Below, in pieces: positions 55,064-64,000 of a DNA stretch of 64,000 nt. A program made the position numbers and the translations under genes. Positions within the stretch are counted from its first letter, which is position 1; each line of letters begins with the position of its first letter. The stretch comes from CAZEQJ01 sp964514385 (GTDB lineage Bacteria > Bacteroidota > Bacteroidia > Cytophagales > Cyclobacteriaceae), in NCBI GenBank assembly GCA_964514385.1, contig CAZEQJ010000012.1, positions 25,433-89,432 on the forward strand, in the 5' to 3' direction. The notes below the pieces were generated by a model. The model did not search any database and had not been told where the DNA came from. It worked only from the letters and a program-made list of their open reading frames with translations.

Positions 55064-55095
55064 AAGCCCCGTCTATTTTGGCCGGGGCTTTTTTA
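55064..55095 (+). terminator. Rho-independent terminator
   Basis: AAGCCCCG (55064-55071) pairs with CGGGGCTT (55083-55090) around an 11-nt loop, followed by a T-run. Ends the 53965-55043 unit. Confidence 0.9.
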
Positions 55096-55219
55096 TTACC
55101 TCGGGTGCGCCCGGGATAGGAGCGGGCACGCAGTAAAGCGGATAGCCCGATAAGGCGCCCACATAAAAACAGGAAGGGTTATCTGCACATTGAATGGAGA
55201 ATGAATACTTTTGCAGGTG

Positions 55220-55909
55220 ATGCAGCATGCTATGATCAATCTATATCATCTCCCGCCTGAGCAGCTGTTTGATTGTATAACAGCTGCAATGGACCACTAC
55301 CATTATGACCATGCCCGTCATACGATCGTGGTTGAGGATGGCAATCATGAAAAAGCAGGTCAGATACGCCTTCCGTTGCATGTGGTGGTGAATGATGCCC
55401 TTGAGCTGGTAAGTGAGGAGGCGACGGTGGTGTATATCTCCATTGAGTCCGGTGCTGCTGCCATCATCCTGATGGAGGGTAAAGATATGACTTACCATAC
55501 TACCTTTTCGGCTTATATGACCCGTAAAAAGCAGGGTGTGAGCCAGATCAAATACCTCAAGAAGAAGGGAAAATCAAGAGCAGGATCGCGGGTACGACTG
55601 GCGGAGTCGGTGGAATTTTTTGAAAATATCAATACTACGCTAAATGGACTGTTTGATGACTACCCGATCGACCGTATTGCCCTGAATTGCAGCAAAACGC
55701 TGATCCCCTTTTTCTATCAGTCCAGGATAGCACCACCTTTTGATAAGGGTGATTCCCGACTCTATAAAATACCGCTCCATATACCGCAATCCAATCATAC
55801 CAACCTGTATAAGGCGATCAAAACCTTGATGGCTCCGGTGCTGGAGTATGAAGAGGGACATGCGGAGGTATTAAAACCGCTTATCTCTTCCCTGTCCGGC
55901 ATGGAATGA
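55220..55909 (+). CDS. VLRF1-like (Vms1/eRF1-type) release-factor-like protein
   Basis: About 229 residues. The central part, TRKKQGVSQIKYLKKKGKSR followed by AGSRVRLAESVEFF, matches the pattern of the VLRF1 domain: a GxSQ loop with Gln109 as the candidate catalytic residue for peptidyl-tRNA cleavage, then a basic SAGxRxR-type stretch. The flanking strands (VVYISIESGAAAIILMEGKDM) fit an RNase-H-like eRF1 middle domain. Family members release nascent chains from stalled ribosomes. Start could be at 55220 or 55232. Confidence 0.65.
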   Translation: MQHAMINLYHLPPEQLFDCITAAMDHYHYDHARHTIVVEDGNHEKAGQIRLPLHVVVNDALELVSEEATVVYISIESGAAAIILMEGKDMTYHTTFSAYMTRKKQGVSQIKYLKKKGKSRAGSRVRLAESVEFFENINTTLNGLFDDYPIDRIALNCSKTLIPFFYQSRIAPPFDKGDSRLYKIPLHIPQSNHTNLYKAIKTLMAPVLEYEEGHAEVLKPLISSLSGME

Positions 55910-55969
55910 ATGCGGAAGACTATCTATTTTCAGGAAAAATAAGATGACAATGGAAAAAAAGTACTATTA

Positions 55970-58900
55970 CTAGTTCTTTATAAACCTTGCAGTTTGAATA
56001 TTTTTAAAATTATCAACAATTATGATCTGGTAATTCCCCTTTTCAAGGTTATTTAAATCAATGCTATTGTTTATAAAAATGCCATTAATTATAAGCTTAC
56101 CTGATAGATCATGGACGGCATAGTAGCCGCTTTCAGACTCCACAAACATCTCTGTTCTCACAGGGTTTGGATAAAACGATAGATTTATACTATTTAATGA
56201 TACAACCGTTGTCAACTCAACACGAACCGAAGTGGTAGCTGAGAATTCACCATCAGAGGAAATGACATTAAACTCATATTGTCCTATTCCTGGGGCAATA
56301 CTACTATATTGAATGACGCCCTCATTTGATACCTCAAAAAAGTCACCATTACCTTGAATAGTATATGTAAGCTCATCGCCATCTTCGTCTGTTGCCTCTA
56401 CACTCCCAATGATGAATCCAATAAGGTTAATAACAAAGGCAGTATCGATCGAATTAATCGCAAATACAGGTTCATTTATATCTAATATTTCAATTTGTAA
56501 AGTAGAGCTAACTGAATCTATAGTATCAGTAACAATAAATGGTATGGAATATGAATTGGTGTCTTCAAAATTCAGGGTATCTGAAATGAGTATGATGTCA
56601 CCTGAATTTGTTAACTCAAAAACAGAATTAGAATCCACAGAAGCAAATCGTATTATATCACTATCTAAGTCTTCATATCTAACAGATCCTATGACAGTAT
56701 TAACCTCTGAATTTTCCTCTACGGTAAAGCTGGTATTTATTAATTCAGGGGGCAAGTTATCCTTAAGCACAATCACCAATGAATCCTGTGCGGAATTTAA
56801 AAATGGATCTAATGCAAATATTCCTAACGTATAGCTAATACTTGTGTCTCTTGAAATCTGTGAGTAGTTATTGATTTTTAATTCACCAGTCAATGCATCA
56901 ATTTTGAAAGGTTTATCAATGTCAGCATTGGCAATTCTATAGGTAATTTGTTCTCCTTCCGGATCAGTGGCAGTTCCAACTATGCCTACTACTGAATCTG
57001 CAGTAATGTAATTGAATGACTCAAGTGTGTCAGTAAGCATTAAAACCGGCCTTTCATTAAAATCTAAAATATTATAAGAAATTTCCCTCGATATCTGATA
57101 ACCATTGCTATTTGTTGCGACGAGGGAAAAGTTCTCTACTTCATTTGTTTCAAAATCTAGGGGAGCAACAAGTCGGAGGGTATCATTAATTACTGCGAAT
57201 TTATCATTACCTTCTACTTGAACATTAAGGTTACCATCGATTACATCTAATGCTATAACCTCACCCAGGAATTTCCCAGGTTGGTCGATGACTTCATCCA
57301 ATGCATTTACAGTTTTTTCAAATACAATCTCTAGTGGGCGGAATCCATTAATTTTATAAATTAGTATTCCTTCGCCTGGAGCGGCTATAGCTAAATAGTT
57401 CAGTCCAAAGGCAAAATCAGTGATATCATGATCAAACTCAAGGGTAAATAGTTGGTCTTCGGTAAGAACTTGAAGCTTTCCTGAAGCAAGGGCAAATAAA
57501 ATGCCATCAGGATTGATCTTGATGTTTTCGTAGTTATTTGTAAGTGCACCATTATTAAAATTTAATTGATTGAAGCTCACACCATCATTCGTATACCATA
57601 AATAACTTTGGAACCCTGTGAAGTAAACACGGCCATCTAATGTAGCATCAATGTTAGTAATTAGTCCAACCGGAAAGCTTTCGGGTATATTCACTGAAGA
57701 CCATGCGTCACCATCATAAACGGAGTATCCCTGTTCATGAGCTGCATATATTTTACCATCTTTTCCCCGGGTAAGGTCATAAACAACCAAACTACCTATC
57801 CCATCTGATAGGCTGACATCTGTCCATATTGAATCTACAAGCACCTGAACACCCTCTGAGGTAGGAGAGAAGCGTGGATCAGCATTTGAAATCCATATTT
57901 TGCCTGAGTTGTCAATCGTGAAATTATTTGCACCGAATGCCGGGGTGTTTTTAAAGTTTGTTTTTTGAATAGCGCCACCTTTATTGATGAAGTAAAATGA
58001 TCCATCACGTCCAAGTAAATAAATAGTACTGTCTGTGGGATCTGTCACGGCTTTTTCAACATTACCACTGAATTCACCTGGGAGCAAAGTTATGTTACCA
58101 GGATTTATAATGGAGGAATCTTTTAGACTAAGGTTTGTGCTGTAAGTGACGTTTTCAAAATAATGAAATAATGAGTCTTTGTTGAAAACAACAAGATTAT
58201 AGGAGTTTGACAAATTCTCACCACCTAAGCGGTTGGCGCGGCCAAATGAAAACTCTCCATTTTCAACAATTGAAACATCGACTCGACCCGGCACTGAACC
58301 AAGCACGAATTCAGTTCCTTCCATATCAAACACTACGCCTTTTGGTCCTGGTGAAAAATTAGTTTCTGAAGTCCATATAGAACCATTAAATACGGAGTTT
58401 ATTCCCAATGCATCAAGGATCACTATTTCTCCATTTGGTCGCTCGTAAATAGAGAAAGGATTGAGACCGTAAATACCATTTATGTCCTCTGTTACATCAT
58501 ATGTAATCCAATCACTATTGATAAGTACTCGTATTGAAGCTACATTAGAATTTTCCTGTTCTTCCGAGAACCAAATATTATCATTTGAATCAATAAAAAG
58601 ATCGGTTGCAGTGTTAAATGCACGATCTGAAATAGAATCGTCATTGAAGATTATTGTGTCGTTTCCAAACCTCCAAATACCAGTAAACTTATCTAGTAAA
58701 TAAATATTTCCCTGGGAGTTTTTTTCTACATCAATTAGCTGAAGTGAATTTCTTATGGAATCTACGAGTTCAACCGGAGACCAGTTAACACCATCAAATG
58801 AATATATGCTGCTTCTACCTCGTTGATAAGCCCAAATAGTATTTTCATCGACTTGAAAATATTTTACATCCAGTGAGTTGTTAAAAATTTGTTCAGAGTA

Positions 58901-59257
58901 ATTGATAATGGTATCGCTGGTGATTTGATAGCCAGCAAACCATATCGACCCATCATTCGCTAAAAACACCTGATCTGGCGAATCACTATATTCTCTAAGG
59001 TCTAATCCTTCAAAAAATGTATTATCATAATTGAAGCTATTCGGCTCTGAGAAATTTTTCAGATTAACCGAAAAAGATAATTTTCCAAACCTGTTGAAAC
59101 AAATAATAGAGTCTCCTACTAAAACAGGACCTGTAAAATTGGACTCATTTAACAATTGCAGCTTTTCAAAGTCTATTTGTGAGGATAGGTCATTTTGACC
59201 ATATATTGATGAGCTTATTAATACTGATAAAAGTATAGAGATTGTGAAATTTCTCAT
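55970..59257 (-). CDS. large type IX-secreted propeller/cadherin-like protein
   Basis: About 1095 residues from the ATG at 59257 (signal ending SSIYGQ). The first 650 or so residues are two-component-sensor-type beta-propeller repeats (IWFAGYQ, NIWFSEEQE, KIWISNADP). Three cadherin-like repeats follow (about 750-1010; ATDPEGEQITYRI, ATDEDGDELTYTI). The C-terminus has FYPNPV and VHDLSGKLI, a type A type IX sorting domain. The gene is clearly more AT-rich than its neighbours, suggesting separate acquisition. Probably a surface adhesin or binding protein. Confidence 0.83.
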   Translation of the reverse strand: MRNFTISILLSVLISSSIYGQNDLSSQIDFEKLQLLNESNFTGPVLVGDSIICFNRFGKLSFSVNLKNFSEPNSFNYDNTFFEGLDLREYSDSPDQVFLANDGSIWFAGYQITSDTIINYSEQIFNNSLDVKYFQVDENTIWAYQRGRSSIYSFDGVNWSPVELVDSIRNSLQLIDVEKNSQGNIYLLDKFTGIWRFGNDTIIFNDDSISDRAFNTATDLFIDSNDNIWFSEEQENSNVASIRVLINSDWITYDVTEDINGIYGLNPFSIYERPNGEIVILDALGINSVFNGSIWTSETNFSPGPKGVVFDMEGTEFVLGSVPGRVDVSIVENGEFSFGRANRLGGENLSNSYNLVVFNKDSLFHYFENVTYSTNLSLKDSSIINPGNITLLPGEFSGNVEKAVTDPTDSTIYLLGRDGSFYFINKGGAIQKTNFKNTPAFGANNFTIDNSGKIWISNADPRFSPTSEGVQVLVDSIWTDVSLSDGIGSLVVYDLTRGKDGKIYAAHEQGYSVYDGDAWSSVNIPESFPVGLITNIDATLDGRVYFTGFQSYLWYTNDGVSFNQLNFNNGALTNNYENIKINPDGILFALASGKLQVLTEDQLFTLEFDHDITDFAFGLNYLAIAAPGEGILIYKINGFRPLEIVFEKTVNALDEVIDQPGKFLGEVIALDVIDGNLNVQVEGNDKFAVINDTLRLVAPLDFETNEVENFSLVATNSNGYQISREISYNILDFNERPVLMLTDTLESFNYITADSVVGIVGTATDPEGEQITYRIANADIDKPFKIDALTGELKINNYSQISRDTSISYTLGIFALDPFLNSAQDSLVIVLKDNLPPELINTSFTVEENSEVNTVIGSVRYEDLDSDIIRFASVDSNSVFELTNSGDIILISDTLNFEDTNSYSIPFIVTDTIDSVSSTLQIEILDINEPVFAINSIDTAFVINLIGFIIGSVEATDEDGDELTYTIQGNGDFFEVSNEGVIQYSSIAPGIGQYEFNVISSDGEFSATTSVRVELTTVVSLNSINLSFYPNPVRTEMFVESESGYYAVHDLSGKLIINGIFINNSIDLNNLEKGNYQIIIVDNFKNIQTARFIKN

Positions 59258-59423
59258 TGAAAAAATGTTGATATCTCTTAAAACAACCAATGCTTTGGTC
59301 AATTGTTGATTAAAGGTTCATTGAGATTAACTTATTTACAATTAATTAATAATAGGAAGCATAATATATGCCCTGAGATTGGAGCCTATGGTGAATTAAC
59401 CGGGTTTTAAGATGCTGGCTTTA

Positions 59424-61961
59424 TTAATCTGACCTTCGCTTTACACCCCTCACAGCCTCGGCCGTCCAGGGATCATCAGGCCAGGAATGTTTGGGGTATC
59501 GGCGTTTCAGTTCTTTACGGACTTCAAAATAGGTGACGTTCCAGAAGTTTTGAAGATCGTCTGTACGTTGTACGGGCTTAAAACCGGGGGACAGCAGGTC
59601 GATCAACAGTTTCTGGCGGCCTTCGTTGATGGCAGGTGTTGAGCTGAGACCAAAAAGCTCCTGTATCCTGACTTTTAAGAGGGGAGGTTCGCCATTTTCG
59701 CGGTACTCCAGCTTCAATGATGAACCGGAGGGTACTTCGATACGCTTCGGTGCCAGCTGATCAAGCATCGTTTGCTGCTCATAGGGAAGGGAATGGTGGA
59801 GTATCTCCTGCAGGTCCAGCCTTTTCAGGTCATCGGCGGTGGTAACATGATCAAGGTAGGGGGCAAGCCATTGTTCAGCATCGAGTAGCAGGGATGGGGT
59901 GGATACATCCGGCCAGTCTACCGTGTTATTCCATTTTCGCAACGAGAGCACACGCAGCTGCCATTGGGTGACGTCTTCCGTGAAATTCAGCAATTGTTCG
60001 CCCGACTTTTTTACTGCTGTGAGTATGGCATTTTTCAGCTGTGCCGGGTCCGGATTGGGCAGGGGGGTGCTGCGCAATACGATATTGCCGATGGTGAGGT
60101 CTTTGCTGGCAATCAGACTGCCTTTCCTTTTATCCCAGGTGATTACCTCCCGTTCTTTCACATATGGTGCCAGGTCTTTGGGGTTGACAGGTGCTGCCAG
60201 AAATATTTTCCCTTCGCCGGCGCGGGCATTCAAAGCCGCCACGGCCAGCCATGGTTCATGTGCCAGGTCATCCTGATGACCCACCATAGCATAGCTGCCG
60301 TTTGCCAGCTGAAACCGGGCATTATTCCCGGGCCGGGCACAGGCTATTCGTTCGGGGTAGGCAAGGCTGAGTATCAGGCCCACTTCAAAAGGGTCTACAG
60401 GATCATTTTCTGTTTCCAGATTTAACAGGCTGCGGTAGCTGGATGCTACTTTTTCTATTCTTTTAAAGCCACCTGAAACACGGTTTTCGGATCTGAAGCG
60501 CCGTAGCGTATCCATGCGTACGGTAAGGTCGATGCCGGCATCCGGCATAGGGTCACGCTCTTCAATCAGGGCTGCAACATCTGTGGCCAGCCCTGACAGG
60601 TCCATGGCACCGGCTTCCACCAGCATATGGGCAATGCGGGGATGGCAGGGGAGTGTCAGTAGTTTTTTGCCATGAGGTGTAATCCGGTCATGATCGAGTG
60701 CCGAGAGCTGTGTGAGGAGTTCCTTTGCCTGTGCGACATGGCCGGCGGGTGGCTGATCAAGCCATACGAGCCTGCCGGGATCAGTGATACCCCAGTTGGC
60801 CAGTTCGAGTATCAGGCTGCTCAAGTCTGCTTCCATTATTTCCGGAGTGGAAAAGGAGGGCAGGTTTTCATGGGTAGCTTTGGTCCACATGCGGTAGCAT
60901 ACACCGGGGCGCAGTCTTCCGGCGCGGCCGGCTCGCTGATCGGCTTTATCTTTGGAAATCTGATAAGTTTCCAGGCGTGAAAGTCCGGTGGCAGGGTTAA
61001 ACACTGAACCACGGCCAAAGCCGGTATCTACCACAGTGTCTATTCCTTCGATGGTGAGGCTGGTTTCAGCGATGGAGGTGGCCAAAACGACTTTCCGTTT
61101 CCCCTGTTTGTTTGGGAAGATGGCTTCGAGCTGCTGCTTCTGGGGAAGCTTACCATACAAGGCATGGATGGAAATGCCCTTTAACTCATTTTTTAGCAAT
61201 GTCTCACACCGGCGTATTTCACCCTCACCGGGAAAGAAAGCGAGGATGTCCCCCTTTTGTTCATTGATGGCCCTGTTGATGATGCGCGCTGTCAGCTCGG
61301 GTATCATGCGCATGTCGGACTGCCCGGTATACACGATATCGACCGGATATTGCCTGCCCGTGCTGACGATACTGGTGGTATTGAGTAGCGACTCCAGTGC
61401 CTCCATATTCAGGGTGGCGGACATGACGAGCAGCCGCAGGTCGGGCCGGATTACCTGCTGCGCTTCCAGGCATAATGCCAGTGTAAGATCGGCATGGATG
61501 CTGCGTTCATGATATTCATCAAAAATCACGAGGCCGGTGTCTTCCAGTGCATTATCCGACTGCAGCATCCGGGTAAGTATGCCTTCGGTAACAACCTCAA
61601 TTTGTGTACGATCAGAAATTTTGGTTTCAAACCGGATACGATAACCTACCGTTTCGCCCACAGGCTCACCCAGCAGGTCTGCCATGCGGTAGGCAATGGA
61701 TCGCGCAGCCAGTCTTCTCGGTTCCAGTATGATGATTTTTTTTCCATTAAGCCATTCTGACCTCAGCAAAGCCAAGGGGAGGAGGGTACTTTTGCCTGCC
61801 CCGGGAGGTGCGCTCACAACCAGCCGGTTATTGGCTGTAAGATGGTTTCTGACGTCATCGATTATGCCTTCAACGGGAAGGTCTGTACGTGGTAAATTGA
61901 TTTCCAAGGCTCGAAGGGCAATGTGTAAATGCGAAAATAGCGGAAGCGGATAAAACCGCAT
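59424..61961 (-). CDS. hrpB: ATP-dependent RNA helicase HrpB
   Basis: DEAH-type helicase of about 845 residues: Walker A APPGAGKST, DEYH box in FDEYHERS, SATLN, QRAGRAGRLRPGVCYRMW, then helicase-associated and HrpB C-terminal domains (HSWPDDPWTAEA). The start is uncertain: ATG at 61961, or TTG at 61907, which begins at the usual HrpB N-terminus (EINLPRTDLPV). Role in bacteria is poorly defined; no secretion role is implied by the name. Confidence 0.93.
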   Translation of the reverse strand: MRFYPLPLFSHLHIALRALEINLPRTDLPVEGIIDDVRNHLTANNRLVVSAPPGAGKSTLLPLALLRSEWLNGKKIIILEPRRLAARSIAYRMADLLGEPVGETVGYRIRFETKISDRTQIEVVTEGILTRMLQSDNALEDTGLVIFDEYHERSIHADLTLALCLEAQQVIRPDLRLLVMSATLNMEALESLLNTTSIVSTGRQYPVDIVYTGQSDMRMIPELTARIINRAINEQKGDILAFFPGEGEIRRCETLLKNELKGISIHALYGKLPQKQQLEAIFPNKQGKRKVVLATSIAETSLTIEGIDTVVDTGFGRGSVFNPATGLSRLETYQISKDKADQRAGRAGRLRPGVCYRMWTKATHENLPSFSTPEIMEADLSSLILELANWGITDPGRLVWLDQPPAGHVAQAKELLTQLSALDHDRITPHGKKLLTLPCHPRIAHMLVEAGAMDLSGLATDVAALIEERDPMPDAGIDLTVRMDTLRRFRSENRVSGGFKRIEKVASSYRSLLNLETENDPVDPFEVGLILSLAYPERIACARPGNNARFQLANGSYAMVGHQDDLAHEPWLAVAALNARAGEGKIFLAAPVNPKDLAPYVKEREVITWDKRKGSLIASKDLTIGNIVLRSTPLPNPDPAQLKNAILTAVKKSGEQLLNFTEDVTQWQLRVLSLRKWNNTVDWPDVSTPSLLLDAEQWLAPYLDHVTTADDLKRLDLQEILHHSLPYEQQTMLDQLAPKRIEVPSGSSLKLEYRENGEPPLLKVRIQELFGLSSTPAINEGRQKLLIDLLSPGFKPVQRTDDLQNFWNVTYFEVRKELKRRYPKHSWPDDPWTAEAVRGVKRRSD

Positions 61962-61983
61962 GCACACGTGGTCATTATTAAGC

Positions 61984-62014
61984 CAAAAAAGCCGGAAGAT
62001 ATACTCCCGGCTTT
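61984..62014 (-). terminator. terminator of the sulfhydrylase gene
   Basis: AAAGCCGG (61988-61995) pairs with CCGGCTTT (62007-62014); on the minus strand the stem runs into a T-run, 24 bp after the stop of the sulfhydrylase gene. Confidence 0.85.
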
Positions 62015-62038
62015 ATATGAGTGTTAGATTATACTGGG

Positions 62039-63370
62039 CTAGACAGATGCTGTATTGATCTCCCTGCCTGAGCTGACTTCGATGGCCTGTCTCAGGTCGT
62101 GCAGTATATCGTCGATATGCTCAAATCCGACGGAAAGCCGCAAAAGTCCGGGTTCAACGCCACTTGCCTTTTGTTCTTCCGGTGACAGCTGCTCGTGGGT
62201 TGTGGATGCCGGATGTATGATAAGGGTTTTGGCGTCTCCGACGTTAGCCAGGTGAGATATCAGCTTCAGGCTGTTGACCAGTTTATCTGCACGCTCCTTA
62301 CCACCGGTTACTTTAAAGCTGAGCACGCCACCGTATCCGTTTTTCAGGTATTTTTTAGCCAGCTCATATTCCGGATTGCTTTCGAGACCCGGGTAATTCA
62401 CCCAAACCACGTCTTCCTGCTGCTCCAGCCATTTGGCGATGTTCAGGGCATTTTCTGTAGTGCGATCCAGGCGTAATGAGAGTGTTTCGAGGCCCTGGAT
62501 GAGCTGAAAGGCATTAAACGGACTTAGTGCAGGGCCAAAATCACGCAGTCCTTCCACACGTGCACGGATGCCAAAGGCTACATTGGGTAGCCCGAGGGGA
62601 TTGCCTTCACCGAATACATCCCAGAACACCAGGCCGTGATAACCTTCGGAAGGTTCGGAAAACTGCGGAAATTTACCATTGCCCCAGTTATAGTTGCCGC
62701 CGTCTACGATGACACCGCCAATGCTGGTGCCATGACCGCCGATCCACTTGGTGGCCGACTCTACGACTACATTGGCACCGTGCTCGATAGGGCGCACGAG
62801 GTAGCCGCCGGCACCAAAGGTGTTGTCTACTACAACCGGGATATCATATTTTTTAGCAAGCGCGACCAGTTTTTCAAAATCCGGCACCGCAAATCGCGGG
62901 TTGCCGATAGATTCGAAATAAATGGCCTTTGTATCGGCATCAATATGCTTTTCGAAGCTTTCAGGCTCATTATCGTCGGCAAAGCGTGCTTCGATACCGA
63001 GGCGTTTGAAGTTGACCTTAAACTGATTGAAGGTGCCGCCATAGAGGTAGGGTGAGGTGACAAAGTTGGCGCCAAGGCCGAGGATGTTGTTGAGTGCAAT
63101 AAACTGCGCTGCCTGACCGGAGGCTACGGCAACGGCGTAGGTGCCGGCTTCGAGAGCGGCAACGCGCTTTTCAAACACCTCGGTGGTAGGGTTCATGATC
63201 CGGGTGTAGATGTTGCCGAATTCTTTGAGGCCAAACAGATTGGCGGCGTGCTCCGAGTCATTAAAGACATAGGATGTGGTCTGATAGATCGGCACGGCGC
63301 GGCTGTTGGTTGCCGGGTCCGGTTCCTGGCCGGCATGCAGTTGCAGTGTTTCAAATTTGTATTCACTCAT
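62039..63370 (-). CDS. metY: O-acetylhomoserine sulfhydrylase (PLP-dependent)
   Basis: 443-residue Cys/Met-metabolism PLP enzyme. It joins O-acetylhomoserine and sulfide to homocysteine. LQLHAGQEPDPATNSRAVPIYQTTSYVF is the family N-terminus; the PLP-binding Lys lies in VESATKWIGGHG; LIIHPASTTHEQLSPEEQ and GLLRLSVGFEHIDDI are C-terminal blocks. The length and a long insertion typical of MetY favour this over cystathionine gamma-synthase. No SAM riboswitch was recognised in the 130 bp before the start. Confidence 0.93.
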   Translation of the reverse strand: MSEYKFETLQLHAGQEPDPATNSRAVPIYQTTSYVFNDSEHAANLFGLKEFGNIYTRIMNPTTEVFEKRVAALEAGTYAVAVASGQAAQFIALNNILGLGANFVTSPYLYGGTFNQFKVNFKRLGIEARFADDNEPESFEKHIDADTKAIYFESIGNPRFAVPDFEKLVALAKKYDIPVVVDNTFGAGGYLVRPIEHGANVVVESATKWIGGHGTSIGGVIVDGGNYNWGNGKFPQFSEPSEGYHGLVFWDVFGEGNPLGLPNVAFGIRARVEGLRDFGPALSPFNAFQLIQGLETLSLRLDRTTENALNIAKWLEQQEDVVWVNYPGLESNPEYELAKKYLKNGYGGVLSFKVTGGKERADKLVNSLKLISHLANVGDAKTLIIHPASTTHEQLSPEEQKASGVEPGLLRLSVGFEHIDDILHDLRQAIEVSSGREINTASV

Positions 63371-63452
63371 AAGGCATTGAATTTTAATTCGTTATGTAAT
63401 TATATAAAGTCTACCGTTTTTATAGAGTAAAATTGAGAATAAATATATTTAT

Positions 63453-63466
63453 AACCAAGATTGGTT
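63453..63466. other. short perfect inverted repeat upstream of metY
   Basis: AACCAAGATTGGTT is a 6-2-6 inverted repeat 83 bp before the metY start and 35 bp after the 63501 gene ends. It could be an operator; no T-run follows on either strand. Confidence 0.3.
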
Positions 63467-63500
63467 GTAGGATTTATTCAGATGTTGCGTTTGAGCCATA

Positions 63501-63890
63501 TCAGGAAAGCGGAGATCCGGGATAGCTGCGGATGATCCAAACTTCATAGGAGACCAGCAGGGCAATGATGCCGATTTCCCCGATAAAATAGATATAACCC
63601 GGGATTTGAAGCGGGAGGGTCATCAGGAGTATAGTAGTTGCAATACCGTAAAGGGTATTGGCAATGGCGATAATAGCCAGGAATGGTCCGGGGTTACCGG
63701 GAGCCGATATATGGCAGATAAACGAGTATGCGGCAAATGCGGCAGCGACGAATGAAAGGATAAGGGCAATCTGTGTCGGCATGCCAAAGAAACCGGTAAA
63801 CCGTGCGACAACCTGGTTCAGCAGCAGGAAGGTAACCAGGGCGCCGAAGGCATCGACGAGGAAAATATTTTTATAGGATAGAGGAGCCAT
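63501..63890 (-). CDS. four-segment membrane protein, unknown function
   Basis: 129 residues with four hydrophobic segments (about 10-28, 40-60, 69-92, 98-116) and no recognised motif. General layout of small Bacteroidota membrane proteins of the DoxX/DUF-like size class; no function assigned. Confidence 0.6.
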   Translation of the reverse strand: MAPLSYKNIFLVDAFGALVTFLLLNQVVARFTGFFGMPTQIALILSFVAAAFAAYSFICHISAPGNPGPFLAIIAIANTLYGIATTILLMTLPLQIPGYIYFIGEIGIIALLVSYEVWIIRSYPGSPLS

Positions 63891-64000
63891 GTATGTATGG
63901 TAAAGGTAGGGAATTGGGATGAGAGTTTAAGTCGGTGGACGGTAGCTTTGGTAAAGGGTTTCAAAAGTATTACTTAACATAATATTAATTATATAACAAT

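Noticed and set aside
63371..63500. Possible SAM riboswitch before metY
   Set aside because: No SAM-I, SAM-II or related core sequence was recognised, and the interval is short and AT-rich.

Overview
The window looks like a chromosomal stretch from a marine or soil-type Bacteroidota bacterium, probably in or near the Cytophagales. The signs are type IX secretion C-terminal domains on two large exported proteins, many short-signal lipoproteins with the Cys-rich Bacteroidota lipobox, a TonB receptor with an N-terminal carboxypeptidase-like domain, LytTR and membrane-LuxR regulators, and moderate, AT-leaning composition. No rRNA, tRNA, insertion sequence, prophage or CRISPR array was recognised.

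Region 1 (225-10003) is a beta-1,3-glucan (laminarin-type) utilisation operon: a GH2-like lipoprotein, a GH149-type beta-1,3-glucan phosphorylase, a GH17 lipoprotein, a GH30 lipoprotein, a GPH/MFS sugar symporter and a second, cytoplasmic GH17-like protein. It ends at a clear terminator. Region 2 (10138-14721) holds an outer-membrane protein, a CPA2 cation/proton antiporter, a bile-acid-type Na+ symporter, a DUF1835 protein and a short remnant of an AraC-family gene. Region 3 (14864-21597) is a Crp/Fnr-type regulator followed by a likely co-transcribed set: DJ-1/PfpI protein, sulfatase, two outer-membrane proteins, SRPBCC protein and metallo-beta-lactamase-fold lipoprotein.

Region 4 (21764-26996) has a nucleoside-hydrolase-like lipoprotein, a lipoprotein with 18 histidines on a seven-residue period, and a sulfur operon: Tat-exported sulfite dehydrogenase, membrane-anchored cytochrome c and a two-domain rhodanese. 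The rhodanese reading frame has an in-frame TGA exactly at its catalytic cysteine and continues as conserved rhodanese sequence for 50 more codons. It is either a selenocysteine enzyme or a gene inactivated at its most important codon. selU and selD lie 17 kb downstream.

Region 5 (27216-35655) contains a helix-hairpin-helix lipoprotein pair and, divergently, an iron-type operon (DUF4856 lipoprotein, imelysin-like lipoprotein, HTTM membrane protein, TonB receptor) with a Fur-like site at its head. Region 6 (35887-40562) has a metzincin protease, dienelactone hydrolase, BamA-type barrel and flotillin-like FloA. Region 7 (40563-41465) has no gene but carries eight copies of a 33-34 bp imperfect palindrome arranged in a nested tandem duplication. 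Region 8 (41466-48280) contains small Cys-rich proteins, selU-selD and an EF-G paralogue that lacks the catalytic histidine.

Region 9 (48285-63890) is housekeeping and surface biology: DinB-like protein, two type IX cargo proteins, a LytTR regulator next to a DUF2306 membrane protein whose upstream region carries 20-bp-spaced direct repeats, a membrane LuxR regulator, a VLRF1-type release-factor-like protein, HrpB helicase, O-acetylhomoserine sulfhydrylase and a small membrane protein.
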